A DNA stretch of 64,000 nucleotides, from assembly GCA_035296565.1 (NCBI GenBank), contig DATHAQ010000019.1, positions 1 through 64,000 of the forward strand, written 5' to 3'. Each line of letters begins with the position of its first letter. The first letter of the stretch is position 1. This DNA is from JACCZR01 sp035296565 (GTDB lineage Bacteria > Actinomycetota > Thermoleophilia > Solirubrobacterales > Thermoleophilaceae). Position numbers and translations under genes: made by a program. Below, piece by piece: positions 7,655 through 15,280 of this stretch. The notes under the pieces were generated by a model. That model was not told the DNA's origin, did no database searches, and worked only from the letters and a program-made list of their open reading frames with translations.

Positions 7655-8451
7655 TCGAGCTGCTCGCCGTCGACCTCGACGGCGATGCCCTCCGCGTAGA
7701 AGCCGATGTGGTCGCGCACGCGGAGACACTCGTCCAGCGGCTCGGAGTAGGCCCAAGCGGCGTCCTCGAAGCTCTCCCCGCCCGCTTCGAGCGACCACCA
7801 GTGGGCCAGCCCCTTGTACGGGCACAGCGTCCGCGTCGAGGTGGGCCGCAACAGGTCACGGCGCACGTCCCGCGGGGGCAGGTAGAACCGCAGCCCCACG
7901 CCGGTCTCGAACAGAACCATCGGGTTGTCGCTTTCGGCCACGGTCTCGCCGTTCGCGCTGACGCGCACGTGCCGGCTCGACGGCCGCACGTCGACCCGGT
8001 GGTAGGGGTCGCGCAGTCTGCCACCGAGCAGCTCCTGCTCCTCGTCGATCCAAGTGTCCAGCTTGTCCCAGTAGAAGCCGGCGTAGCCGCGAAGCCAGCC
8101 GGCCGACTCGATCGGCTCGGGGTAGTGCCAGATCGCGTCGTCCACCTCGCGTTCTCCGACACGGACCGACCAGTACGACGCGTCGCCCTTGAACGGACAG
8201 TGGGTCGAGTGGTCGCTGTCGGCCAGCAGGGCGTGGTCGAGGTCCTCGACGGGCGCGTAGAAGACGGGCAGGATGCCGGTCTCGTGAATGAGCCGACCCC
8301 GGGTGGTGTCGACCACCGTCGCCCCGCCGACGCGCCCGCGCACCCGCCGCGGGAACTCGCTCCAGAGGAGCTTGTGCGCCGGGCCTTCGATGCTGAAGTT
8401 GCTGTGTGGCGGCGTGCCCGAGAGCGGGCCGTCGCCGAGGGTGAGCGTCAC
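7651..8451 (-). CDS. Tandem DUF427 protein
   Basis: A 266-residue protein made of two similar DUF427 domains. In the first, VVDTTRGRLIHETGILPVFYAP is followed by HCPFKGDASYWSV and AIWHYPEP. In the second, VSANGETVAESDNPMVLFETG is followed by LCPYKGLAHWWSL and AAWAYSEP. The paired C-P-[FY]-K-G signature is diagnostic for this family, whose molecular role is unknown. It is upstream of and overlapping with the ThuA-like gene by 4 bases. The tRNA-Lys gene lies 17 bases upstream of its ATG. Confidence 0.88.
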   Translation of the reverse strand: MTLTLGDGPLSGTPPHSNFSIEGPAHKLLWSEFPRRVRGRVGGATVVDTTRGRLIHETGILPVFYAPVEDLDHALLADSDHSTHCPFKGDASYWSVRVGEREVDDAIWHYPEPIESAGWLRGYAGFYWDKLDTWIDEEQELLGGRLRDPYHRVDVRPSSRHVRVSANGETVAESDNPMVLFETGVGLRFYLPPRDVRRDLLRPTSTRTLCPYKGLAHWWSLEAGGESFEDAAWAYSEPLDECLRVRDHIGFYAEGIAVEVDGEQLE

Positions 8452-8467
8452 GGGTTCTCCTTCGAGG

Positions 8468-8541
8468 TGGGCCGCCTGGGACTCGAACCCAGATCCCTCA
8501 GGTTAAAAGCCTGGTGCTCGATCCGATTGAGCTAACGGCCC
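8468..8541 (-). tRNA. tRNA-Lys (anticodon UUU)
   Basis: On the minus strand the gene reads GGGCCGT...GCGGCCC-A, with a G-U pair at the inner end of the acceptor stem. The D arm is GCTCAATCGGATCGAGC, the anticodon arm is CCAGG-CTTTTAA-CCTGA with anticodon TTT in DNA (one mismatch at the outer pair), and the T arm is CTGGG-TTCGAGT-CCCAG. Confidence 0.93.
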
Positions 8542-8630
8542 TGCGGCCACGGATGCTAAGCCGGACCGGGACTGGCGGGCCTTGGCGTAGCCTCCCCGGC
8601 CTCTGATCGCCGCTGGGAGGAGGGCCGGTT

Positions 8631-9092
8631 GTGGACGAGGAAACGCCCGAGCATCGTGTCAATCGAGAGTTCATGGAGCTCCTCAATGAGCTCCGGGTCG
8701 TCCTGCCCGGCGTTCAGCTGCTGTTTGGGTTCATGCTCACCGTGCCCTTCTCCCAGGGTTGGGGCAAGGCCACGGGTTTCCAGCGGGGCCTGTTCTTCGC
8801 AGTCCTGTGCACCGTGCTCATCTCGCTCGCCTGCCTCGTGGCTCCCGCGGCCTATCACCGTGCCCGCTTTCGCGACGGGGCGAAGGAACGCAACCTCCAC
8901 ATCGCCAACGCCTTCATCAGGGCGGGGCTGCTCACGCTGGGACTGTCGCTGACCGGTGCTCTCGTCGTGATCGCCGACTACCAGTTCGGTACCGCAGCGG
9001 CGCTGCTCGCCACGACGTTCGGCCTCCTCCTCTTCGCCTGGGCGTGGTGGTTGATGCCCCTGGCCGACCGGATGCGGGGCGACCGCCCCTAG
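8631..9092 (+). CDS. DUF6328-type four-helix membrane protein
   Basis: A 153-residue protein that starts at GTG 8631 after a GGGAGGAGGG ribosome binding site. The N-terminus is acidic (DEETPEHRVNREFMELLNELRV) and is followed by four membrane helices: LPGVQLLFGFMLTVPF, a segment near 52-73, one near 98-117 and one near 120-142. This layout and the RVNREFMELLNELRVVLPGVQ motif match the DUF6328 family of actinobacteria, whose function is unknown. The stop overlaps the stop of the opposite-strand small gene by 4 bases. Confidence 0.75.
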   Translation: MDEETPEHRVNREFMELLNELRVVLPGVQLLFGFMLTVPFSQGWGKATGFQRGLFFAVLCTVLISLACLVAPAAYHRARFRDGAKERNLHIANAFIRAGLLTLGLSLTGALVVIADYQFGTAAALLATTFGLLLFAWAWWLMPLADRMRGDRP

Positions 9093-9256
9093 CGCTTCTT
9101 CAGCGGCGGAACCGTCTGCTCGACCCTTACCGGCACGGGCTGTTTCTGATGCCCGGACCGAGTCTCGGGCATGTCGGACCGCCCGGCGACCACGACGAGG
9201 AGCGCGATCAGCGCGGCGGCGGCGACCAGCAGCGAAGCTGAGCTGAGCAGTCGCAT
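9089..9256 (-). CDS. Small single-pass membrane protein at the end of the purH operon
   Basis: A 55-residue frame whose ATG at 9256 shares bases with the stop codon of purH (TGATG arrangement), which argues for coupled translation. It has one hydrophobic helix (LLSSASLLVAAAALIALLVVV) followed by a short basic tail (SGHQKQPVPVRVEQTVPPLKKR). No family is recognised. The real-gene call rests on the overlap geometry and the clean signal-anchor pattern. Confidence 0.55.
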   Translation of the reverse strand: MRLLSSASLLVAAAALIALLVVVAGRSDMPETRSGHQKQPVPVRVEQTVPPLKKR

Positions 9257-10851
9257 CAGTGGCGAAAGTGCCGCCGTGCGGTGAAGACCATGGCCACACC
9301 AGCTCGGTCGCAGGCCTCGATCACCTCGGGGTCGCGCTGGGAGCCGCCGGGCTGGATGATCGACCGCACGCCCGCCTCGATCGCGTGCTCGGGGCCATCG
9401 GCGAAGGGGAAGAAGGCATCGGAGGCCAGGGCCGCGCCCGTGAGGTCTATCCCCGCGGCACCCGCCTTCTCGACCGCGATGCGCACGGAGTCGACGCGGC
9501 TCATCTGTCCCGCGCCCACTCCCGCCGTGGCCAGGTCCCTGGCCATGACGATGGCGTTCGAGCGCACGTGCTTGCAGACGCGCATGGCGAACTGCAGCTC
9601 GCCCCATTCCTGCTCGCTGGGCTTGCGCTCGGTCACCACCTGCATGTCGGGTCGCTCTTCGGCGCCGGTGTCGCGGTCCTGTACGAGCACCCCCCCACGG
9701 ACCCGCTTCAGGTCCTTCTCGGTCAGCGGCGCCGCGCGCCGTTCCTCGCTGCGCAGCAGTCGGACGTTCGGCTTCTGCTGCAGCACCTCGAGCGCGTCGT
9801 CGTCGAAGCCCGGCGCAAACACCAGCTCCACGAACATCCCGTGCAGCTGCTCGGCCAGCGCGCGGTCCACCGTGCGGTTGAAGGCCATCACGCCGCCGAA
9901 GGCGCTCTGGCGGTCGGTGGCCAGCGCCTTGGCGAACGTTTCGGAGGGGTGGGTGCCAACGGCGCAGCCACAGGGGTTGTTGTGCTTGACGATGGCCGCC
10001 GCCGGCAGCTCGAACTCATCCACGAGCCGTCGCGCCGCGTCGAGGTCGAGCAGGTTGTTGAACGACAGCTCCTTGCCGTGGAGCTTCGACACCCTCGACA
10101 GCAGGTGCGTGCGTGCCTCGGCCTGGGCGTAGAGCGCCGCCCGCTGATGCGGGTTCTCGCCGTAGGAGAGGTCGAGCACCTTCTCGTAGGCGGTGGTGAC
10201 CTGCGCCGGGAAGTCCTCCTCGCGCTCGGCGAACCAGCGCGAGATCGAGGCGTCGTAGCGGGCGGTCAAGGAGAAAGCCTCGCGGGCGAGGCTCTCTCGC
10301 GTGCGCTCGGACAACACGCAGTCGCCGGCCCGCAGCTCCTCGAGCACCGCGTCGTAGCTCTCGGGGCTGGTGACCACCGCGGCGTAGGCGTGGTTCTTGG
10401 CTGCGGCCCTGATCAGGGTGGGCCCGCCGATATCGATGTTCTCGATCACCTCGTGGTCGGCCCCGCGCCGTCCGGCCACCCGCTCGAAGGGATAGAGGTT
10501 CACGCAGACCAGGTCGATCGCCTCTATGCCGTGCTCGTCGAGGGTCCTCGCATGCTCGGGTTTCGCGCGCACCGCCAGCAGGCCGGCGTAGATGCGCGGG
10601 TTGAGCGTCTTCACGCGGCCGTCGAGCATCTCGGGGAACCCTGTGAGGTCCTCGATCGGGCGTGCCTCGACCCCCTCGGCCGCCAGCTCGCGGGCCGTCC
10701 CGCCGGTCGACACGATCTCCACGCCGAGCTCGGCCAGCCCGCGAGCGAAGTCGACGAGCCCGCGCTTGTCGGAGACCGTCAGCAGCGCGCGCCGCACACG
10801 GATGGCTCCTGGCGCCACGGGCTCCACCCCGCTCTCAGCCGTGCCGGACAT
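9256..10851 (-). CDS. purH: Bifunctional AICAR transformylase / IMP cyclohydrolase
   Basis: A 531-residue enzyme for the last two steps of IMP synthesis: formylation of AICAR with 10-formyl-THF, then ring closure. The N-terminal IMP cyclohydrolase domain (about residues 18-165) has LLTVSDKRGL, STGGTA and KTLNPRIYAGLLA. The C-terminal transformylase domain has HGKELSFNN at 258-266 and the catalytic KHNNPCG at 289-295, then SDAFFPFADG and QPGGSQRD. The length is normal for the family. The start overlaps the 3' end of purN by 17 bases, and recQ-purN-purH are transcribed in the same direction, so it is the last enzyme gene of that unit. Confidence 0.97.
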   Translation of the reverse strand: MSGTAESGVEPVAPGAIRVRRALLTVSDKRGLVDFARGLAELGVEIVSTGGTARELAAEGVEARPIEDLTGFPEMLDGRVKTLNPRIYAGLLAVRAKPEHARTLDEHGIEAIDLVCVNLYPFERVAGRRGADHEVIENIDIGGPTLIRAAAKNHAYAAVVTSPESYDAVLEELRAGDCVLSERTRESLAREAFSLTARYDASISRWFAEREEDFPAQVTTAYEKVLDLSYGENPHQRAALYAQAEARTHLLSRVSKLHGKELSFNNLLDLDAARRLVDEFELPAAAIVKHNNPCGCAVGTHPSETFAKALATDRQSAFGGVMAFNRTVDRALAEQLHGMFVELVFAPGFDDDALEVLQQKPNVRLLRSEERRAAPLTEKDLKRVRGGVLVQDRDTGAEERPDMQVVTERKPSEQEWGELQFAMRVCKHVRSNAIVMARDLATAGVGAGQMSRVDSVRIAVEKAGAAGIDLTGAALASDAFFPFADGPEHAIEAGVRSIIQPGGSQRDPEVIEACDRAGVAMVFTARRHFRH

Positions 10852-11467
10852 CGGCGTTCTCGCTAACGCGCACCCGACGCGGGTCGTCGGGATCGACGGC
10901 GACCGTGCCGGCCGCGATCAGCCGGATGGCCCGGGGAAGCAAGCGGTGCTCGACCGCGTGCACCGCCGCCTCGACGTCGCTCACCCGGGGATCGTAGGCC
11001 AGCTCAAGCGCCTCCTGCAAGACGATCGGCCCGGTGTCCACGCCCTCGTCGACGAAGTGCACGGTCACGCCGGTGACCCGCACGCCGTGCTCGACGGCCT
11101 GCTCGATGGCACGGACCCCCGGGAAGGCGGGCAGCAGCGAGGGATGCACGTTGAGGATGCTGCCCGAGAAGCGCCGCACGAACTCGGGGCTGAGGATCTC
11201 CATCCAGCCCCCGAGCACCACCAGCTCGGCGCCGTGGGACTCGATCCAGTCCCCCAGCGCCTCGTCGCGGGCGGTGCGGTCGGGATAGTCGGCTGCGGCG
11301 AACACCGCGCCCTCGACACCTGCCTCGGCGGCCCGCTGCAGTCCGCGGGCGTCGGCGCGGCTGGCGGCCACGCCCACGACCTCGGCGGCCTCTCCGTGCA
11401 CGGTGTCGAGGATCGCCTGGAGGTTGGTGCCCTCACCGGAGACGAGCACCACCAGCGGGAGGGCCAC
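10835..11467 (-). CDS. purN: Phosphoribosylglycinamide formyltransferase, 10-formyl-THF dependent
   Basis: A 210-residue enzyme that formylates GAR in purine synthesis. The first strand is LPLVVLVSGEGTNLQAIL, in which the GTN loop binds the substrate phosphate. The catalytic residues are visible as N106 and H108 in ILNVHPSLLPAFPG and D144 in VTVHFVDEGVDTGPI. GTG 11467 is chosen because it shares one base with the recQ stop (TAGTG) and gives the standard length. The gene runs into purH with a 17-base overlap. Confidence 0.96.
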   Translation of the reverse strand: MALPLVVLVSGEGTNLQAILDTVHGEAAEVVGVAASRADARGLQRAAEAGVEGAVFAAADYPDRTARDEALGDWIESHGAELVVLGGWMEILSPEFVRRFSGSILNVHPSLLPAFPGVRAIEQAVEHGVRVTGVTVHFVDEGVDTGPIVLQEALELAYDPRVSDVEAAVHAVEHRLLPRAIRLIAAGTVAVDPDDPRRVRVSENADVRHG

Positions 11468-13218
11468 TAGGCCGCGACCCGGAGCACCGGGTATGGGCCC
11501 CCGGTCGTCTCCAGGCGCCCCTCCGAGATCAGCTCGTCCACGCGGTCGAGGATCTGTGCGCGCCGCATATTCGAAGAGGCGGCGTAGGCCGGCAGCCCGT
11601 CGTAGGAGTTTCGCTTGATCTTCTGGCTGCGCCCGCCGTGGACGATCTCCGCGCACAGTGTGCGGCCCACGGAGGGCTTGGCGGCGCGGGCCACCGAGAT
11701 GATCGCGTCGTCGAGGCCGGCGATCGCCTCCGGCGGCGGGGGTGGCGCGGCCACGGCGAGCGAGCGATCGCAGCTGTCGCAGCAGGGCACGGAGGGCCGG
11801 GGCGGGGCGGGGTCGCCGAAGTGGGTCAGGATCGCGCGGCGCCGGCACGAGTCGTCCTCTACGTAGGCCCAGATCTCGCGGTACTGGCGCCAGCGCACGC
11901 GCGCCGCCTCGTCGATCGATGACCGGCAGCGGGCGGCCGCGCGCCCGTCGAAGCGGGCGGCGAAGCGGCCGGTCACGCGGTCCATCGGCGCCGGCGAGGG
12001 CTCGATCACGCCGGCTCGGGCGAGGTGGCCGAGCAGCGAGCGCAGGCGGTCCGCGCCGCCCCCCAGCTCGCGGACCAGCCCCGCAGCCTCCAGCGAGTAG
12101 CGCCCGTCGCCGTCCGCCGCCGCGCCGAGGCGGTCGGCCAGCCAGCCGGGCAGGCCGTCCTCGATCTCCTCCTGCTTGATGAAGTGGACGTGCAGCGCCT
12201 TGTCGCGATTCTCGGCCACCAGCAGCGCCCGGGCGGGGAGCCCATCGCGGCCCCCGCGGCCCGCCTCCTGGTAATAGGCCTCGAGCGAGGAGGGCACGCT
12301 CGCGTGGACCACCGTGCGCACATTGGGCTTGTCCACCCCCATGCCGAAGGCGTTGGTGGCGACGATGACCGGCGCCTCGTCGGCCAGGAAGCGCCGCTGC
12401 ACCGACGCGCGGTGCGAGCGCTCGAGGCCCGCGTGGTAGGCCACCGCTTCCACCCCCAGCTCGCGTCCAAGCTCGCGGGCCAGCTCCTCCGACCCCGCGC
12501 GCGTGCCCGCGTAGACGATTGCCGGAAGGGCGTCGGGCTCACGCAGCGCCTCGGCGATCAGCGCGCGCTTCTCGTGCGGGGCCGGCCGCGCCACGACGAA
12601 GGACAGGTTTGGGCGGTCGAACCCGGTCGAGACCTGCAGCGGCGCGTCGAGCCTCAGGCGGCGCTCGACGTCGCGCGCCACACGCGGCGTGGCGGTAGCC
12701 GTCGAGGCCACGATGGCCTGAGCGCCCACATAGCGAGCGGCGTCGCCCAGGCGGAAGTAGTCGGGCCGGAAGTCGTGGCCCCACTGGGACACGCAGTGCG
12801 CCTCATCGACGACGAAGAGGCCGACGGCGACCTCCCTGAGGCGGTCGGCGAAGCCCGGCACGGCGAAGCGCTCGGGGGCCACGTAGAGCAGCCGCAGCTC
12901 ACCGGACGCCGCGCGCGCGAGCGACTCGGCGTTGGTGGCGGCGTCGCGCTGCGAGTTGACCAGCGCCGCGCGGTTACCCAGCCCGCGGGCCTCGAGCGCC
13001 TCGACCTGGTCCTGCATCAGCGCCACCAGCGGCGAGACCACCACGGTCAGGTCCGACCGCAGCAGCGCCGGCAGCTGATAGCAGAGTGACTTGCCCGAGC
13101 CCGTGGGCATGACGACCATCACATCCCGGCCCTCGAGGGCGGCGGCGCACGCCTCCTCCTGCCCGGGCCGGAAGGAGCCGAAGCCAAGGTGTTCGTTCAG
13201 GGCAGAACGAAGGTCCAC
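11467..13218 (-). CDS. recQ: RecQ-family ATP-dependent DNA helicase
   Basis: A 583-residue superfamily 2 helicase. The Walker A motif is MPTGSGKSLCYQ (37-48), motif II is VVDEAHCVSQWGHDFRPDY (DEAH at 138-141), motif III is STATATPRV and motif VI is QEAGRGGRDG. A zinc-binding subdomain follows, with a Cys in DDSCRRR and the cluster VPCCDSCD. The C-terminal part is shorter than in E. coli RecQ and has no clear HRDC domain; it ends in a winged-helix-like segment. GTG 13218 starts the protein at the usual point. It shares a base with purN, so a DNA-repair helicase is cotranscribed with purine genes. Confidence 0.94.
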   Translation of the reverse strand: MDLRSALNEHLGFGSFRPGQEEACAAALEGRDVMVVMPTGSGKSLCYQLPALLRSDLTVVVSPLVALMQDQVEALEARGLGNRAALVNSQRDAATNAESLARAASGELRLLYVAPERFAVPGFADRLREVAVGLFVVDEAHCVSQWGHDFRPDYFRLGDAARYVGAQAIVASTATATPRVARDVERRLRLDAPLQVSTGFDRPNLSFVVARPAPHEKRALIAEALREPDALPAIVYAGTRAGSEELARELGRELGVEAVAYHAGLERSHRASVQRRFLADEAPVIVATNAFGMGVDKPNVRTVVHASVPSSLEAYYQEAGRGGRDGLPARALLVAENRDKALHVHFIKQEEIEDGLPGWLADRLGAAADGDGRYSLEAAGLVRELGGGADRLRSLLGHLARAGVIEPSPAPMDRVTGRFAARFDGRAAARCRSSIDEAARVRWRQYREIWAYVEDDSCRRRAILTHFGDPAPPRPSVPCCDSCDRSLAVAAPPPPPEAIAGLDDAIISVARAAKPSVGRTLCAEIVHGGRSQKIKRNSYDGLPAYAASSNMRRAQILDRVDELISEGRLETTGGPYPVLRVAA

Positions 13219-13368
13219 GGGGCGACAGTACCGGCGCCTCCGGCCGGTTCGGGCGCGCCGGTGAGAGGCTTTGCGCGTGGCGCAGACTCGTAACCCGGGG
13301 GGTCGAGGCGGCGGGCTCTGGGGTCGGCGGCGTGCTCCTCGCCGAGGAAGCGACCGGGGCGCCGGGCG

Positions 13369-13785
13369 TCAGCCGGGCCTGGGGGAAGCCGTTCGGTAGC
13401 GCGCCCCGGCGCGAGCCGTGTACACGCCGACGCCGAACGCCGCTGCCGCGGGGATCAGCATCGCCACCCAGGACAGCGCGTCCACCGGGATGTCGGCGTA
13501 GGACTGCGAGAAGGGGCCCCAGTCCGGCGCCACGTGCACGAGCAGGAAGCCGGCGAAGGTGCCGAACGCGACCAGGGTGGTCAACGCCCAGGCCCAGCGG
13601 CTGCCGATCAGGGCCAGAGCCAACGCGGCGCCAGCGGCCACGAAGCCCATCGTCCCGAGCGTGGAGGCTTCCGTGGGCACCGGCGCCGACTGGCGCAGCG
13701 AGTGGTCCAGCGCGTGGATCACCAGCAGGCCGAACAGCATCACCAGCACGGCGATCAGCATCGGGTCCCGCCCGCTGCGGCTCAA
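13369..13785 (-). CDS. Four-helix membrane protein downstream of purF
   Basis: A 138-residue protein with hydrophobic helices at about residues 8-26 (PMLIAVLVMLFGLLVIHAL), 43-61, 64-83 and 100-122. The TTG at 13785 overlaps the purF stop (TTGA); an in-frame ATG 24 bases further in (13761) is the other start candidate. Family not recognised. The 4-base overlap with purF argues for cotranscription. Confidence 0.62.
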   Translation of the reverse strand: MSRSGRDPMLIAVLVMLFGLLVIHALDHSLRQSAPVPTEASTLGTMGFVAAGAALALALIGSRWAWALTTLVAFGTFAGFLLVHVAPDWGPFSQSYADIPVDALSWVAMLIPAAAAFGVGVYTARAGARYRTASPRPG

Positions 13786-15218
13786 GAAGGCACGACCGCG
13801 AGCTCCTCGAGGGCGAACTTGCCGTTCGCCGAGTCGGTGCGCTCGAGGGGATAGTCGCCCGAGAAGCAGGCGTCGCAGTGGGTCTCGCGGGTGCTGCGGA
13901 TCGCCTCGTAGACCCCCCCGAGCGAGAGGTAGGCGAGCGTGTCGCAGCCCAGCTCGACGGCGACCTCCTCCTCACTGCGCCCGTGGGCGACCATCTCCTC
14001 GCTGGTCGACATGTCGATGCCGTAGTGGCAGGGGTGCCGGATGGGCGGGGCGGAGATGCGCATATGCACCTCGGCCGCGCCGGCGTCGCGCAGCATGCTC
14101 ACGATCTGGCGGGTGGTGTTGCCGCGAACGATCGAGTCGTCGACTACGACCAGGCGCTTGCCCTCCACGACCTCGCGCAGTGGGTTGAACTTCATCCGAA
14201 GGCCGTGCTTGCGCAGGTCCTGGCCGGGCTGGATGAACGTGCGCGCCACGTAGCGGTTCTTGATCAGACCCTCGTCGCGCGGGAGGCCAGACGCCTTCGA
14301 GTACCCCGTTGCGGCCGGCGTGCCCGAGTCGGGCACGGCGACCACCACGTCGGCGTCCACCGGCGCCTCGCGCCACAGGATCTCGCCCATCTTGCGGCGT
14401 GACACCTGCGTCCGGTTGCCCTCCAGGACCGAGTCCGGGCGCGCGAAGTAGATGTGCTCGAAGACACAGAAGGCCTCGCGCTCGGACTCGACCAGCTGGC
14501 GCGACTCGATGCCCCGCTCGCTCAGCGAGACCATCTCGCCCGGCTGTACCTCGCGCAGCAGCTCGGCCCCGATGATGTCGAAGGCGCAGCTCTCCGAGGC
14601 GAGCGCGTAGCGGTCGCCGATCCGGCCCAGCGACAGCGGGCGCAGCCCAGCCGGGTCGCGGAACCCGATCACGCGGTCGGAGGTCATGATCACGGTGGAG
14701 AAGGCACCCTCGAGCCGCGGGACCACCTCGGCCAGCGCGTCCTCTACCCGCTCGGCCTCGTGGGTGGAGATCAGCGCGGCGATGATCTCCGAGTCGCTTG
14801 TCCCCCGGAACGTGACGCCCCGGTCCAGCAGCTCGGAGTGCAGCTCCACCGCGTTGATGAGGTTGCCGTTGTGGGCGAGGGCCACCTGCCGACGGTCCGA
14901 GCGCCACACCGGCTGGGCGTTCTCCCATGCCCCGGAGCCGGTTGTGGAGTAGCGGACGTGACCGACCGCGATGTCGCCCTGGAGGGCGCGCAGCTTCTGC
15001 TCGTCGAAGACCTGCGAGACCAGGCCGAGGTCCCGCACGGTCATGACGTGGCCACCCTCGGCAGTGGCTATCCCCGCGGACTCCTGGCCACGGTGCTGCA
15101 GCGCGTAGAGGGCGAAGTAGGCGAGGCGAGCAACGTCGGCTTCGGGTGCGTAGACACCGAAGACACCGCACTCGTCGCGGGGCCCGTCGCGCTCCGGAAT
15201 CGAATCGACAGGGGTCAT
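13782..15218 (-). CDS. purF: Amidophosphoribosyltransferase
   Basis: A 478-residue enzyme for the first committed step of purine synthesis (PRPP plus glutamine to phosphoribosylamine). The glutaminase domain begins at C17 (DECGVFGVYAP); residues 1-16 would be the cleaved propeptide. The PRPP-binding loop is seen in VVVDDSIVRGNTTRQ. Cysteines in RHPCHYGID and THCDACFSGDYP fit the [4Fe-4S]-cluster, propeptide-bearing Bacillus-type PurF. ATG 15218 is chosen because it gives the correct propeptide length. It is 62 bases downstream of purL, most likely in the same operon. Confidence 0.97.
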   Translation of the reverse strand: MTPVDSIPERDGPRDECGVFGVYAPEADVARLAYFALYALQHRGQESAGIATAEGGHVMTVRDLGLVSQVFDEQKLRALQGDIAVGHVRYSTTGSGAWENAQPVWRSDRRQVALAHNGNLINAVELHSELLDRGVTFRGTSDSEIIAALISTHEAERVEDALAEVVPRLEGAFSTVIMTSDRVIGFRDPAGLRPLSLGRIGDRYALASESCAFDIIGAELLREVQPGEMVSLSERGIESRQLVESEREAFCVFEHIYFARPDSVLEGNRTQVSRRKMGEILWREAPVDADVVVAVPDSGTPAATGYSKASGLPRDEGLIKNRYVARTFIQPGQDLRKHGLRMKFNPLREVVEGKRLVVVDDSIVRGNTTRQIVSMLRDAGAAEVHMRISAPPIRHPCHYGIDMSTSEEMVAHGRSEEEVAVELGCDTLAYLSLGGVYEAIRSTRETHCDACFSGDYPLERTDSANGKFALEELAVVPS

Positions 15219-15280
15219 CGAGGGCCTCTTGGCGAGGGTATCAGCGGGGTCCGGCGTCGGCCGCCGGTGGCTCGCTGCCA

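Noticed and set aside
9259..10866. A 535-residue plus-strand frame opposite purH
   Set aside because: It is the antisense shadow of purH in GC-rich DNA, rich in His, Arg, Gly and Leu and with no family resemblance.
13219..13368. The 150-bp gap between recQ and the membrane protein gene after purF, checked for a gene or riboswitch
   Set aside because: No frame, conserved box or hairpin with a T run was found; it may simply contain the recQ promoter.
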